Assembly (NCBI GenBank): GCA_958450325.1 | Contig: OY288259.1 | Span: 26,654,734 to 26,718,733, forward strand | Reading direction: 5' to 3' | Length of the DNA: 64,000 bases | Source of the DNA: Agrostemma githago | Lineage: Eukaryota; Streptophyta; Magnoliopsida; Caryophyllales; Caryophyllaceae | Shown: positions 25,186 to 37,811 of the stretch, in pieces | How the letters are laid out: the number at the start of each line of letters is the position of its first letter | Position numbering within the stretch: position 1 is the stretch's first letter | The notes under the pieces: generated by a model | What the model saw: the letters and a program-made list of their open reading frames with translations, nothing else | Database searches by the model: none | What the model was told of the DNA's origin: nothing | Made by a program: the position numbers and the translations under genes

Positions 25186-26170
25186 GTCGTGGATGTGATT
25201 CAAAGATGGGGCACTAAACCTTAAGAGTAGGGTACTGCATAAGACGAGCTGGAAAAGGGTTTAGGGTTGGATTAGGCGTACCCGCTACGCGGCTCCGCCT
25301 AATCCAACCCTAAACCCTTTTCCTTATTCAAGGTCACTAAACCCGCAAGAAACTGAACCCTAGGAGGGTATTGGTGAACCCTGTCGTGGATGTGATTCAA
25401 AGATAGGGCACTGAACCTTAAGAGTAGGGTACTACATAAGACGGGACGGAAAAGGGTTTAGGGATGGATTAGGCGTACCCGCTACGCGAATCCGCCTAAT
25501 CCAACCCTAAAACATTTTCCTTATTCAAGGTCACTAAACCCGCAAGAAACTGAACCCTAAGAGGGTATTGGTGAACCCTGTCGTTGATGTGATTCAAAGA
25601 TGGGGCACTAAACCTTAAGAGTAGGGTACTGCATAAGACGAGACGGAAAAGGGCTTAGGGTTGGATTAGGCGTACCCGCTTCGCGGCTCCGCCTAATCCA
25701 ACCCTAAACCCTTTTCCTTATTCAAGGTCACTAAACCCGCAAGAAACTGAACCCTAAGAGGGTATTGGTGAACCCTGTCGTGGATGTGATTCAAAGATGG
25801 GGCACTGAACCTTAAGAGTAGGGTACTGCATAAGACGGGACGGAAAAGGGTTTAGGGTTGGATTAGGCGTACCCTCTACGCGGATCCGCCTAATCCAACC
25901 CTAAACCCTTTTCCTTATTCAAGGTCACTAAACCCGAAAGAAACTGAACCCTAAGAGGGTATTGGTGAACCCTGTCGTGGATGTGATTCAAAGATGGGGC
26001 ACTAAACCTTAAGAGTAGGGTACTGCATAAGACGAGACGGAAAAGGGCTTAGGGTTGGATTAGGCGTACCCGCTATGCGGCTCCGCCTAATCCAACCCTA
26101 AACCCTTTTCCTTATTCAAGGTCACTAAACCCGCAAGAAACTGAACCTTAAGAGGGTATTGGTGAACCCT
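25186..26170 (+). repeat. 985-bp HOR, copy 1 (five units)
   Basis: Unit starts 25186, 25383, 25580, 25777 and 25974, all single. Diagnostic marks are CCCTAGGAGG at the end of the first unit, CGCTTCGCGG at 25580 and CGCTATGCGG at 25974. The unit at 25580 begins GTCGTTGATG. Confidence 0.93.
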
Positions 26171-27155
26171 GTCGTGGATGTGATTCAAAGATGGGGCACT
26201 AAACCTTAAGAGTAGGGTACTGCATAAGACGAGCTGGAAAAGGGTTTAGGGTTGGATTAGGCGTACCCGCTACGCGGCTCCGCCTAATCCAACCCTAAAC
26301 CCTTTTCCTTATTCAAGGTCACTAAACCCGCAAGAAACTGAACCCTAGGAGGGTATTGGTGAACCCTGTCGTGGATGTGATTCAAAGATAGGGCACTGAA
26401 CCTTAAGAGTAGGGTACTACATAAGACGGGACGGAAAAGGGTTTAGGGATGGATTAGGCGTACCCGCTACGCGAATCCGCCTAATCCAACCCTAAAACAT
26501 TTTCCTTATTCAAGGTCACTAAACCCGCAAGAAACTGAACCCTAAGAGGGTATTGGTGAACCCTGTCGTGGATGTGATTCAAAGATGGGGCACTAAACCT
26601 TAAGAGTAGGGTACTGCATAAGACGAGACGGAAAAGGGCTTAGGGTTGGATTAGGCGTACCCGCTTCGCGGCTCCGCCTAATCCAACCCTAAACCCTTTT
26701 CCTTATTCAAGGTCACTAAACCCGCAAGAAACTGAACCCTAAGAGGGTATTGGTGAACCCTGTCGTGGATGTGATTCAAAGATGGGGCACTGAACCTTAA
26801 GAGTAGGGTACTGCATAAGACGGGACGGAAAAGGGTTTAGGGTTGGATTAGGCGTACCCTCTACGCGGATCCGCCTAATCCAACCCTAAACCCTTTTCCT
26901 TATTCAAGGTCACTAAACCCGAAAGAAACTGAACCCTAAGAGGGTATTGGTGAACCCTGTCGTGGATGTGATTCAAAGATGGGGCACTAAACCTTAAGAG
27001 TAGGGTACTGCATAAGACGAGACGGAAAAGGGCTTAGGGTTGGATTAGGCGTACCCGCTATGCGGCTCCGCCTAATCCAACCCTAAACCCTTTTCCTTAT
27101 TCAAGGTCACTAAACCCGCAAGAAACTGAACCTTAAGAGGGTATTGGTGAACCCT
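26171..27155 (+). repeat. 985-bp HOR, copy 2 (five units)
   Basis: Unit starts 26171, 26368, 26565, 26762 and 26959. All three diagnostic marks of copy 1 are kept, while GTCGTTGATG is not, so that change is private to copy 1. Confidence 0.93.
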
Positions 27156-27746
27156 GTCGTGGATGTGATTCAAAGATGGGGCACTAAACCTTAAGAGTAG
27201 GGTACTGCATAAGACGAGCTGGAAAAGGGTTTAGGGTTGGATTAGGCGTACCCGCTACGCGGCTCCGCCTAATCCAACCCTAAACCCTTTTCCTTATTCA
27301 AGGTCACTAAACCCGCAAGAAACTGAACCCTAAGAGGGTATTGGTGAACCCTGTCGTGGATGTGATTCAAAGATAGGGCACTGAACCTTAAGAGTAGGGT
27401 ACTACATAAGACGGGACGGAAAAGGGTTTAGGGATGGATTAGGCGTACCCGCTACGCGAATCCGCCTAATCCAACCCTAAAACATTTTCCTTATTCAAGG
27501 TCACTAAACCCGCAAGAAACTGAACCCTAAGAGGGTATTGGTGAACCCTGTCGTGGATGTGATTCAAAGATGGGGCACTAAACCTTAAGAGTAGGGTACT
27601 GCATAAGACGAGACAGAAAAGGGCTTTGGGTTGGATTAGGCGTACCCGCTACGCGGCTCCGCCTAATCCAACCCTAAACCCTTTTCCTTATTCAAGGTCA
27701 CTAAACCCGCAAGAAACTGAACCCTAAGAGGGTATTGGTGAACCCT
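27156..27746 (+). repeat. 985-bp HOR, partial copy 3 (three units)
   Basis: Units at 27156, 27353 and 27550 continue the type order but lack the CTAGGAGG and CGCTTCGCGG marks. Those marks therefore arose in, or were lost from, only part of the series. The unit at 27550 has a private GACAGAAAAGGG and GGGCTTTGGG. Confidence 0.85.
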
Positions 27747-28619
27747 GTCGTGGATGTGATTCAAAGATGGGGCACTGAACCTTAAGAGTAGGGTAATGCA
27801 TAAGACGGGACGGAAAAAGGTTTAGGGTTGGATTAGGCGGAGCCGCTACGGGGATCCGCCTAATCCAACCCTAAACCCTTTTACTTATTCAAGGTCACTA
27901 AACCCGCAAGAAACTGAACCCTAAGAGGATATTGGTGAACCCTGTCGTGGATGTGATTCAAAGATGGGGCACTTAACTTTAAGAGTAGGGTACTGCATAA
28001 GACGGGACGGAAAAGGGTTTAGGGTTGGATTAGGCGTACCCGGTACGCGGCTCCGTCTAATCAAACCCTAAACCCTTTTCCTTATTCAAGGACGGAAAAG
28101 GGTTTAGGGTTGGATTAGGCGGAGCCGCTACGGGGATCCGCCTAATCCAACCCTAAACCCTTTTACTTATTCAAGGTCACTAAACCCGCAAGAAACTGAA
28201 CCCTAAGAGGGTATTGGTGAACCCTGTCGTGGATGTGATTCAAAGATAGGGCACTGAACCTTAAGAGTAGGGTACTACATAAGACGGGACGGAAAAGGGT
28301 TTAGGGATGGATTAGGCGTACCCGCTACGCGAATCCGCCTAATCCAACCCTAAAACATTTTCCTTATTCAAGGTCACTAAACCCGCAAGAAACTGAACCC
28401 TAAGAGGGTATTGGTGAACCCTGTCGTGGATGTGATTCAAAGATGGGGCACTAAACCTTAAGAGTAGGGTACTGCATAAGACGAGACGGAAAAGGGCTTA
28501 GGGTTGGATTAGGCGTACCCGCTACGCGGCTCCGCCTAATCCAACCCTAAACCCTTTTCCTTATTCAAGGTCACTAAACCCACAAGAAACTGAACCTTAA
28601 GAGGGTATTGGTGAACCCT
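27747..28619 (+). repeat. Satellite block with partial six-unit HOR
   Basis: Unit starts 27747, 27944 (double), 28226 and 28423. They match the end (GGCGGAGCC and CTTAACTTT types) and then the beginning of the six-unit HOR. The unit at 28423 has a private CCCACAAGAAAC. Confidence 0.9.
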
Positions 28620-30083
28620 GTCGTGGATGTGATTCAAAGATGGGGCACTAAACCTTAAGAGTAGGGTACTGCATAAGACGAGCTGGAAAAGGGTTTAGGG
28701 TTGGATTAGGCGTACCCGCTACGCGGCTCCGCCTAATCCAACCCTAAACCCTTTTCCTTATTCAAGGTCACTAAACCCGCAAGAAACTGAACCCTAAGAG
28801 GGTATTGGTGAACCCTGTCGTGGATGTGATTCAAAGATAGGGCACTGAACCTTAAGAGTAGGGTACTACATAAGACGGGACGGAAAAGGGTTTAGGGATG
28901 GATTAGGCGTACCCGCTACGCGAATCCGCCTAATCCAACCCTAAAACATTTTCCTTATTCAAGGTCACTAAACCCGCAAGAAACTGAACCCTAAGAGGGT
29001 ATTGGTGAACCCTGTCGTGGATGTGATTCAAAGATGGGGCACTAAACCTTAAGAGTAGGGTACTGCATAAGACGAGACGGAAAAGGGCTTAGGGTTGGAT
29101 TAGGCGTACCCGCTACGCGGCTCCGCCTAATCCAACCCTAAACCCTTTTCCTTATTCAAGGTCACTAAACCCGCAAGAAACTGAACCCTAAGAGGGTATT
29201 GGTGAACCCTGTCGTGGATGTGATTCAAAGATGGGGCACTGAACCTTAAGAGTAGGGTACTGCATAAGACGGGACGGAAAAGGGTTTAGGGTTGGATTAG
29301 GCGTACCCTCTACGCGGATCCGCCTAATCCAACCCTAAACCCTTTTCCTTATTCAAGGTCACTAAACCCGAAAGAAACTGAACCCTAAGAGGGTATTGGT
29401 GAACCCTGTCGTGGATGTGATTCAAAGATGGGGCACTGAACCTTAAGAGTAGGGTACTGCATAAGACGAGCTGGAAAAGGGTTTAGGGTTGGATTAGGCG
29501 TACCCGCTACGCGGCTCCGCCTAATCCAACCCTAAACCCTTTTCCTTATTCAAGGTCACTAAACCCGAAAGAAACTGAACCCTAAGAGGGTATTGGTGAA
29601 CCCTGTCGTGGATGTGATTCAAAGATGGGGCACTGAACCTTAAGAGTAGGGTACTGCATAAGACGGGACGGAAAAAGGTTTAGGGTTGGATTAGGCGGAG
29701 CCGCTACGGGGATCCGCCTAATCCAACCCTAAACCCTTTTACTTATTCAAGGTCACTAAACCCGCAAGAAACTGAACCCTAAGAGGATATTGGTGAACCC
29801 TGTCGTGGATGTGATTCAAAGATGGGGCACTTAACTTTAAGAGTAGGGTACTGCATAAGACGGGACGGAAAAGGGTTTAGGGTTGGATTAGGCGTACCCG
29901 GTACGCGGCTCCGTGTAATCAAACCCTAAACCCTTTTCCTTATTCAAGGACGGAAAAGGGTTTAGGGTTGGATTAGGCGGAGCCGCTACGGGGATCCGCC
30001 TAATCCAACCCTAAACCCTTTTACTTATTCAAGGTCACTAAACCCGCAAGAAACTGAACCTTAAGAGGGTATTGGTGAACCCT
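28620..30083 (+). repeat. 1464-bp HOR, second occurrence
   Basis: Unit starts 28620, 28817, 29014, 29211, 29408, 29605 and 29802 (double). The order is the same as 23328-24791, 5292 bp further right. The unit at 29802 carries a private GTGTAATC in the right arm where its relatives have GTCTAATC. Confidence 0.92.
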
Positions 30084-30871
30084 GTCGTGGATGTGATTCA
30101 AAGATGGGGCACTAAACCTTAAGAGTAGGGTACTGCATAAGACGAGCTGGAAAAGGGTTTAGGGTTGGATTAGGCGTACCCGCTACGCGGCTCCGCCTAA
30201 TCCAACCCTAAACCCTTTTCCTTATTCAAGGTCACTAAACCCGCAAGAAACTGAACCCTAAGAGGGTATTGGTGAACCCTGTCGTGGATGTGATTCAAAG
30301 ATAGGGCACTGAACCTTAAGAGTAGGGTACTACATAAGACGGGACGGAAAAGGGTTTAGGGATGGATTAGGCGTACCCGCTACGCGAATCCGCCTAATCC
30401 AACCCTAAAACATTTTCCTTATTCAAGGTCACTAAACCCGCAAGAAACTGAACCCTAAGAGGGTATTGGTGAACCCTGTCGTGGATGTGATTCAAAGATG
30501 GGGCACTAAACCTTAAGAGTAGGGTACTGCATAAGACGAGACGGAAAAGGGCTTAGGGTTGGATTAGGCGTACCCGCTACGCGGCTCCGCCTAATCCAAC
30601 CCTAAACCCTTTTCCTTATTCAAGGTCACTAAACCCGCAAGAAACTGAACCCTAAGAGGGTATTGGTGAACCCTGTCGTGGATGTGATTCAAAGATGGGG
30701 CACTGAACCTTAAGAGTAGGGTACTGCATAAGACGGGACGGAAAAGGGTTTAGGGTTGGATTAGGCGTACCCTCTACGCGGATCCGCCTAATCCAACCCT
30801 AAACCCTTTTCCTTATTCAAGGTCACTAAACCCGAAAGAAACTGAACCCTAAGAGGGTATTGGTGAACCCT
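30084..30871 (+). repeat. Truncated 1464-bp HOR (four units)
   Basis: Unit starts 30084, 30281, 30478 and 30675 repeat the first four types of the preceding HOR. The series then switches to GGCGAACCC-type units at 30872. Confidence 0.9.
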
Positions 30872-32510
30872 GTCGTGGATGTGATTCAAAGATGGGGCAC
30901 TGAACCTTAAGAGTAGGGTACTGCATAAGACGGGACGGAAAAGGGTTTAGGGTTGGATTAGGCGAACCCGCTACGCAGATTCGCCTAATCCAACCCTAAA
31001 CCATTTTTCTTATTCAAGGTCACTAAACCCGCAAGAAACTGAACCCTAAGAGGGTATTGGTGAACCCTGTCGTGGATGTGATTCAAAGATGGGGCACTGA
31101 ACCTTAAGAGTAGGATACTGCATAAGACGGGACGGAAAATGGTTTTGGGTTGGATTAGGCGTACCTGCTACGCGGATCCGCCTAATCCTACCCATTACCC
31201 TTTTCCTTATTCAAGGTCACTAAACCTGCAAGAAACTGAACCCTAAGAGGGTATTGGTGAACCCTGTCGTGGATGTGATTCAAAGACGGGGCATTGAACC
31301 TTAAGAGTAGGGTACTGCATAAGACGGGACGGAAAAGGGTTTAGGGTTGGATTAGGCGTACCCACTACTCGGATCCGCCTAATCCAACCTTAAACCCTTT
31401 TCCTTATTCAAGGACGGAAAAGGTTTTAGGGTTAGATTAGGCGTACCCGCTACGCTGCTCCACCTAATCCAACCCTAAACCCTTTTCCTTACTTAAGGTT
31501 ACTAAAACCGCAAGAAACTGAACCCTAAGAGGGTATTGGTGAAACCTGTCGTGGATGTGATTCAAAGATGGGGCACTGAACCTTAAGAGTAGGGTACTGC
31601 ATAAGAAGGGACGGAAAAAGGTTTACGTTAGGTTTAGGCGTACCCGCTACGCGGATCCGCCTAATCCAACCCTAAACCCTTTTCCTTATTCAAGGACGGA
31701 AAAGGGTTTAGGGTTAGATTAGGCGTATCCGCTACGCGGCTCCGCCTAATCCAACCCTAAACCCTTTTCTTTATTCAAGGACAGAAAAGAGTTTAGGGTT
31801 GGATTAGGCGTACCCTCTACGCGGATCCGCCTAATCCAACCCTAAACCCTTTTCCTTATTCAAGGTCACTAAACCCGCAAGAAACTGAACTCTAAGAGGG
31901 TATTGGTGAACCCTGTCGTGGATGTGATTCAAAGATGAGGCACTGAACCTTAAGAGTAGGGTACTGCATAAGACGGGACGGAAAAAGGTTTACGGTTGGA
32001 TTAGGCGTACCTGCTACGCGGATCTGCCTAATCCAACCCTAAACCCTTTTCCTTATTCAAGGTCACTAAACCCGCAAGAAACTTAACCCTAAGAGGGTAT
32101 TGGTGAATTGAACCCTGTCGTGGATGTGATTCAAAGATGGGGCACTGAACCTTAAGAGTAGGATACTGCATAAGACGGGACGGAAAAGGGTTTAGGGTTG
32201 GATTAGGCGTACCTGCTACGCGGATCCGCCTAATCCAACCCTAAACCCTTTTCCTTATTCAAGGTCACTAAACCCGCAAGAAACTGAACTCTAAGAGGGT
32301 ATTGGTGAACCCTGTCGTGGATGTGATTCAAAGATGAGGCACTGAACCTTAAGAGTAGGGTACTGCATAAGACGGGACGGAAAAAGGTTTACGGTTGGAT
32401 TAGGCGTACCTGCTACGCGGATCCGCCTAATCCAACCCTAAACCCTTTTACTTATTCAAGGTCACTAAACCCGCAAGAAACTGAACCCTAAGAGGATATT
32501 GGTGAACCCT
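30872..32510 (+). repeat. Mixed block with a triple-module unit
   Basis: Unit starts 30872, 31069, 31266 (double), 31548 (triple), 31915 (202 bp), 32117 and 32314. The unit at 31915 ends with an inserted 5 bp (GGTGAATTGAACC); the same insertion is found before 36742, 38014, 40329, 42644, 43325 and 47273. From here to about 43.1 kb these types become the main building blocks. Confidence 0.92.
31548..31914 (+). repeat. Triple-hairpin unit (367 bp)
   Basis: Three 85-bp modules in tandem at 31609-31693, 31694-31778 and 31779-31863. The first has the weakest palindrome (GTTTACGTTAGGTTTAGG). Modules join at CAAGG|ACGG or CAAGG|ACAG, where the tail of one module merges with the head of the next. 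Confidence 0.95.
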
Positions 32511-33974
32511 GTCGTGGATGTGATTCAAAGATGGGGCACTTAACTTTAAGAGTAGGGTACTGCATAAGACGGGACGGAAAAGGGTTTAGGGTTGGATTAG
32601 GCGTACCCGGTACGCGGCTCCGTCTAATCAAACCCTAAACCCTTTTCCTTATTCAAGGACGGAAAAGGGTTTAGGGTTGGATTAGGCGGAGCCGCTACGG
32701 GGATCCGCCTAATCCAACCCTAAACCCTTTTACTTATTCAAGGTCACTAAACCCGCAAGAAACTGAACCTTAAGAGGGTATTGGTGAACCCTGTCGTGGA
32801 TGTGATTCAAAGATGGGGCACTAAACCTTAAGAGTAGGGTACTGCATAAGACGAGCTGGAAAAGGGTTTAGGGTTGGATTAGGCGTACCCGCTACGCGGC
32901 TCCGCCTAATCCAACCCTAAACCCTTTTCCTTATTCAAGGTCACTAAACCCGCAAGAAACTGAACCCTAAGAGGGTATTGGTGAACCCTGTCGTGGATGT
33001 GATTCAAAGATAGGGCACTGAACCTTAAGAGTAGGGTACTACATAAGACGGGACGGAAAAGGGTTTAGGGATGGATTAGGCGTACCCGCTACGCGAATCC
33101 GCCTAATCCAACCCTAAAACATTTTCCTTATTCAAGGTCACTAAACCCGCAAGAAACTGAACCCTAAGAGGGTATTGGTGAACCCTGTCGTGGATGTGAT
33201 TCAAAGATGGGGCACTAAACCTTAAGAGTAGGGTACTGCATAAGACGAGACGGAAAAGGGCTTAGGGTTGGATTAGGCGTACCCGCTACGCGGCTCCGCC
33301 TAATCCAACCCTAAACCCTTTTCCTTATTCAAGGTCACTAAACCCGCAAGAAACTGAATCCTAAGAGGGTATTGGTGAACCCTGTCGTGGATGTGATTCA
33401 AAGATGGGGCACTGAACCTTAAGAGTAGGGTACTACATAAGACGGGACGGAAAAGGGTTTAGGGTTGGATTAGGCGAACCCGCTACGCGGATTCGCCTAA
33501 TCCAACCCTAAACCATTTTTCTTATTCAAGGTCACTAAACCCGCAAGAAACTGAACCCTAAGAGGGTATTGGTGAACCCTGTCGTGGATGTGATTCAAAG
33601 ATGGGGCACTGAACCTTAAGAGTAGGATACTGCATAAGACGGGACGGAAAATGGTTTTGGGTTGGATTAGGCGTACCTGCTACGCGGATCCGCCTAATCC
33701 TACCCATTACCCTTTTCCTTATTCAAGGTCACTAAACCTGCAAGAAACTGAACCCTAAGAGGGTATTGGTGAACCCTGTCGTGGATGTGATTCAAAGACG
33801 GGGCATTGAACCTTAAGAGTAGGGTACTGCATAAGACGGGACGGAAAAAGGTTTACGGTTGGATTAGGCGTACCTGCTACGCGGATCCGCCTAATCCAAC
33901 CCTAAACCCTTTTACTTATTCAAGGTCACTAAACCCGCAAGAAACTGAACCCTAAGAGGATATTGGTGAACCCT
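32511..33974 (+). repeat. 1464-bp spaced repeat, copy 1
   Basis: Unit starts 32511 (double), 32793, 32990, 33187, 33384, 33581 and 33778. The first four units match 33975-34847 at an offset of 1464 bp. The unit at 33778 is chimeric: GACGGGGCATTG head, but AAAGGTTTACGG arm and ACCTGC centre. Confidence 0.9.
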
Positions 33975-35241
33975 GTCGTGGATGTGATTCAAAGATGGGG
34001 CACTTAACTTTAAGAGTAGGGTACTGCATAAGACGGGACGGAAAAGGGTTTAGGGTTGGATTAGGCGTACCCGGTACGCGGCTCCGTCTAATCAAACCCT
34101 AAACCCTTTTCCTTATTCAAGGACGGAAAAGGGTTTAGGGTTGGATTAGGCGGAGCCGCTACGGGGATCCGCCTAATCCAACCCTAAACCCTTTTACTTA
34201 TTCAAGGTCACTAAACCCGCAAGAAACTGAACCTTAAGAGGGTATTGGTGAACCCTGTCGTGGATGTGATTCAAAGATGGGGCACTAAACCTTAAGAGTA
34301 GGGTACTGCATAAGACGAGCTGGAAAAGGGTTTAGGGTTGGATTAGGCGTACCCGCTACGCGGCTCCGCCTAATCCAACCCTAAACCCTTTTCCTTATTC
34401 AAGGTCACTAAACCCGCAAGAAACTGAACCCTAAGAGGGTATTGGTGAACCCTGTCGTGGATGTGATTCAAAGATAGGGCACTGAACCTTAAGAGTAGGG
34501 TACTACATAAGACGGGACGGAAAAGGGTTTAGGGATGGATTAGGCGTACCCGCTACGCGAATCCGCCTAATCCAACCCTAAAACATTTTCCTTATTCAAG
34601 GTCACTAAACCCGCAAGAAACTGAACCCTAAGAGGGTATTGGTGAACCCTGTCGTGGATGTGATTCAAAGATGGGGCACTAAACCTTAAGAGTAGGGTAC
34701 TGCATAAGACGAGACGGAAAAGGGCTTAGGGTTGGATTAGGCGTACCCGCTACGCGGCTCCGCCTAATCCAACCCTAAACCCTTTTCCTTATTCAAGGTC
34801 ACTAAACCCGCAAGAAACTGAACCCTAAGAGGGTATTGGTGAACCCTGTCGTGGATGTGATTCAAAGATGGGGCACTGAACCTTAAGAGTAGGGTACTGC
34901 ATAAGACGGGACGGAAAAGGGTTTAGGGTTGGATTAGGCGTACCCTCTACGCGGATCCGCCTAATCCAACCCTAAACCCTTTTCCTTATTCAAGGCCACT
35001 AAACCCGAAAGAAACTGAACCCTAAGAGGGTATTGGTGAACCCTGTCGTGGATGTGATTCAAAGATGGGGCACTGAACCTTAAGAGTAGGGTACTGCATA
35101 AGACGGGACGGAAAAGGGTTTAGGGTTGGATTAGGCGAACCCGCTACGCGGATTCGCCTAATCCAACCCTAAACCCTTTTCCTTATTCAAGGTCACTAAA
35201 CCCGCAACAATTTGAACCCTAAGAGGGTATTGGTGAACCCT
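33975..35241 (+). repeat. 1464-bp spaced repeat, copy 2 and tail
   Basis: Unit starts 33975 (double), 34257, 34454, 34651, 34848 and 35045. The first four units repeat 32511-33383. The unit at 35045 has the GGCGAACCC/GGATTCGCC hairpin centre and a private CGCAACAATTTG. Confidence 0.9.
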
Positions 35242-35890
35242 GTCGTGGATGTGATTCAAAGACGGGGCATTGAACCTTAAGAGTAGGGTACTGCATAAGA
35301 CGGGACGGAAAAGGGTTTAGGGTTGGATTAGGCGTACCCACTACTCGGATCCGCCTAATCCAACCTTAAACCCTTTTCCTTATTCAAGGACGGAAAAGGT
35401 TTTAGGGTTAGATTAGGCGTACCCGCTACGCTGCTCCACCTAATCCAACCCTAAACCCTTTTCCTTACTTAAGGTTACTAAAACCGCAAGAAACTGAACC
35501 CTAAGAGGGTATTGGTGAAACCTAACGTGGATGTGATTCAAAGATGGGGCACTGAACCTTAAGAGTAGGGTACTGCATAAGAAGGGACGGAAAAAGGTTT
35601 ACGGTAGGTTTAGGCGTACCCGCTACGCGGATCCGCCTAATCCAACCCTAAACCCTTTTCCTTATTCAAGGACGGAAAAGGGTTTAGGGTTAGATTAGGC
35701 GTATCCGCTACGCGGCTCCGCCTAATCCAACCCTAAACCCTTTTCCTTATTCAAGGACAGAAAAGAGTTTAGGGTTGGATTAGGCGTACCCTCTACGCGG
35801 ATCCGCCTAATCCAACCCTAAACCCTTTTCCTTATTCAAGGTCACTAAACCCGCAAGAAACTGAACTCTAAGAGGGTATTGGTGAACCCT
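35242..35890 (+). repeat. 649-bp HOR, copy 1 (double plus triple unit)
   Basis: A 282-bp double unit (35242) is followed by a 367-bp triple unit (35524), giving five hairpins in 649 bp, the densest pattern in the window. The second unit starts AACGTGG instead of GTCGTGG, as do 36173 and 39760. Confidence 0.94.
35524..35890 (+). repeat. Triple-hairpin unit (367 bp)
   Basis: Same architecture as 31548, with modules at 35585-35669, 35670-35754 and 35755-35839. It is the second half of the 649-bp HOR and starts AACGTGG. Confidence 0.95.
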
Positions 35891-36539
35891 GTCGTGGATG
35901 TGATTCAAAGACGGGGCATTGAACCTTAAGAGTAGGGTACTGCATAAGACGGGACGGAAAAGGGTTTAGGGTTGGATTAGGCGTACCCACTACTCGGATC
36001 CGCCTAATCCAACCTTAAACCCTTTTCCTTATTCAAGGACGGAAAAGGTTTTAGGGTTAGATTAGGCGTACCCGCTACGCTGCTCCACCTAATCCAACCC
36101 TAAACCCTTTTCCTTACTTAAGGTTACTAAAACCGCAAGAAACTGAACCCTAAGAGGGTATTGGTGAAACCTAACGTGGATGTGATTCAAAGATGGGGCA
36201 CTGAACCTTAAGAGTAGGGTACTGCATAAGAAGGGACGGAAAAAGGTTTACGGTAGGTTTAGGCGTACCCGCTACGCGGATCCGCCTAATCCAACCCTAA
36301 ACCCTTTTCCTTATTCAAGGACGGAAAAGGGTTTAGGGTTAGATTAGGCGTATCCGCTACGCGGCTCCGCCTAATCCAACCCTAAACCCTTTTCCTTATT
36401 CAAGGACAGAAAAGAGTTTAGGGTTGGATTAGGCGTACCCTCTACGCGGATCCGCCTAATCCAACCCTAAACCCTTTTCCTTATTCAAGGTCACTAAACC
36501 CGCAAGAAACTGAACTCTAAGAGGGTATTGGTGAACCCT
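35891..36539 (+). repeat. 649-bp HOR, copy 2
   Basis: Unit starts 35891 (double) and 36173 (triple). Reading both copies side by side I found no difference over 649 bp, so this is probably among the youngest duplications here, or a segment kept identical by conversion. Confidence 0.94.
36173..36539 (+). repeat. Triple-hairpin unit (367 bp)
   Basis: A copy of the unit at 35524 within the second 649-bp HOR. Modules at 36234-36318, 36319-36403 and 36404-36488. Confidence 0.95.
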
Positions 36540-37811
36540 GTCGTGGATGTGATTCAAAGATGAGGCACTGAACCTTAAGAGTAGGGTACTGCATAAGACG
36601 GGACGGAAAAAGGTTTACGGTTGGATTAGGCGTACCTGCTACGCGGATCTGCCTAATCCAACCCTAAACCCTTTTCCTTATTCAAGGTCACTAAACCCGC
36701 AAGAAACTTAACCCTAAGAGGGTATTGGTGAATTGAACCCTGTCGTGGATGTGATTCAAAGATGGGGCACTGAACCTTAAGAGTAGGATACTGCATAAGA
36801 CGGGACGGAAAAGGGTTTAGGGTTGGATTAGGCGTACCTGCTACGCGGATCCGCCTAATCCAACCCTAAACCCTTTTCCTTATTCAAGGACGGAAAAGGG
36901 TTTAGGGTTGGATTAGGCGTATCCGCTCCGCGGCTCCGCCTAATCCAACCCTAAACCCTTTTCCTTATTCAAGTTCACTAAACCCGCAAGAAACTGAACC
37001 CTAAGAGGGTATTGGTGAACCCTGTCGTGGATGTGATTCAAAGATGGGGCATTGAACCTTAAGAGTAGGGGACTGCATAAGACGGGACGGAAAAGTGTTT
37101 AGGGTTGGATTAGGCGTACCCTCTACGCGGATCCGCCTAATCCAACCCTAAACCCTTTTCCTTATTCAAGGTCACTAAATCCGAAAGAAACTGAACCCTA
37201 AGAGGGTATTGGTGAACCCTGTCGTGGATGTGATTCAAAGATGGGGCACTGAACCTTAAGAGTAGGGTACTACATAAGACGGGACGGAAAAGGGTTTAGG
37301 GATGGATTAGGCGTACCCGCTACGCGAATCCGCCTAATCCAACCCTAAAACATTTTCCTTATTCAAGGTCACTAAACCCGCAAGAAACTGAACCCTAAGA
37401 GGGTATTGGTGAACCCTGTCGTGGATGTGATTCAAAGATGGGGCACTAAACCTTAAGAGTAGGGTACTGCATAAGACGAGACGGAAAAGGGCTTAGGGTT
37501 GGATTAGGCGAACCCGCTACGCGGCTCCGCCTAATCCAACCCTAAACCCTTTTCCTTATTCAAGGTCACTAAACCCGCAAGAAACTGAACCCTAAGAGGG
37601 TATTGGTGAACCCTGTCGTGGATGTGATTCAAAGATGGGGCACTGAACCTTAAGAGTAGGGTACTGCATAAGACGGGACGGAAAAGGGTTTAGGGTTGGA
37701 TTAGGCGTACCCTCTACACGGATCCGCCTAATCCAACCCTAAACCCTTTTCCTTATTCAAGGTCACTAAACCCGCAAGAAACTGAACTCTAAGAGGGTAT
37801 TGGTGAACCCT
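36540..37811 (+). repeat. 1272-bp HOR, copy 1 (six units)
   Basis: Unit starts 36540 (202 bp), 36742 (double), 37024, 37221, 37418 and 37615. Diagnostic marks are GATGAGGC, GTAGGGGACT with AAGTGTTT, and CAAGTTCAC at the end of the double unit. The unit at 37615 has a private CTACACGG centre and a CGCAAG tail where 38887 has CGAAAG. Confidence 0.93.
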
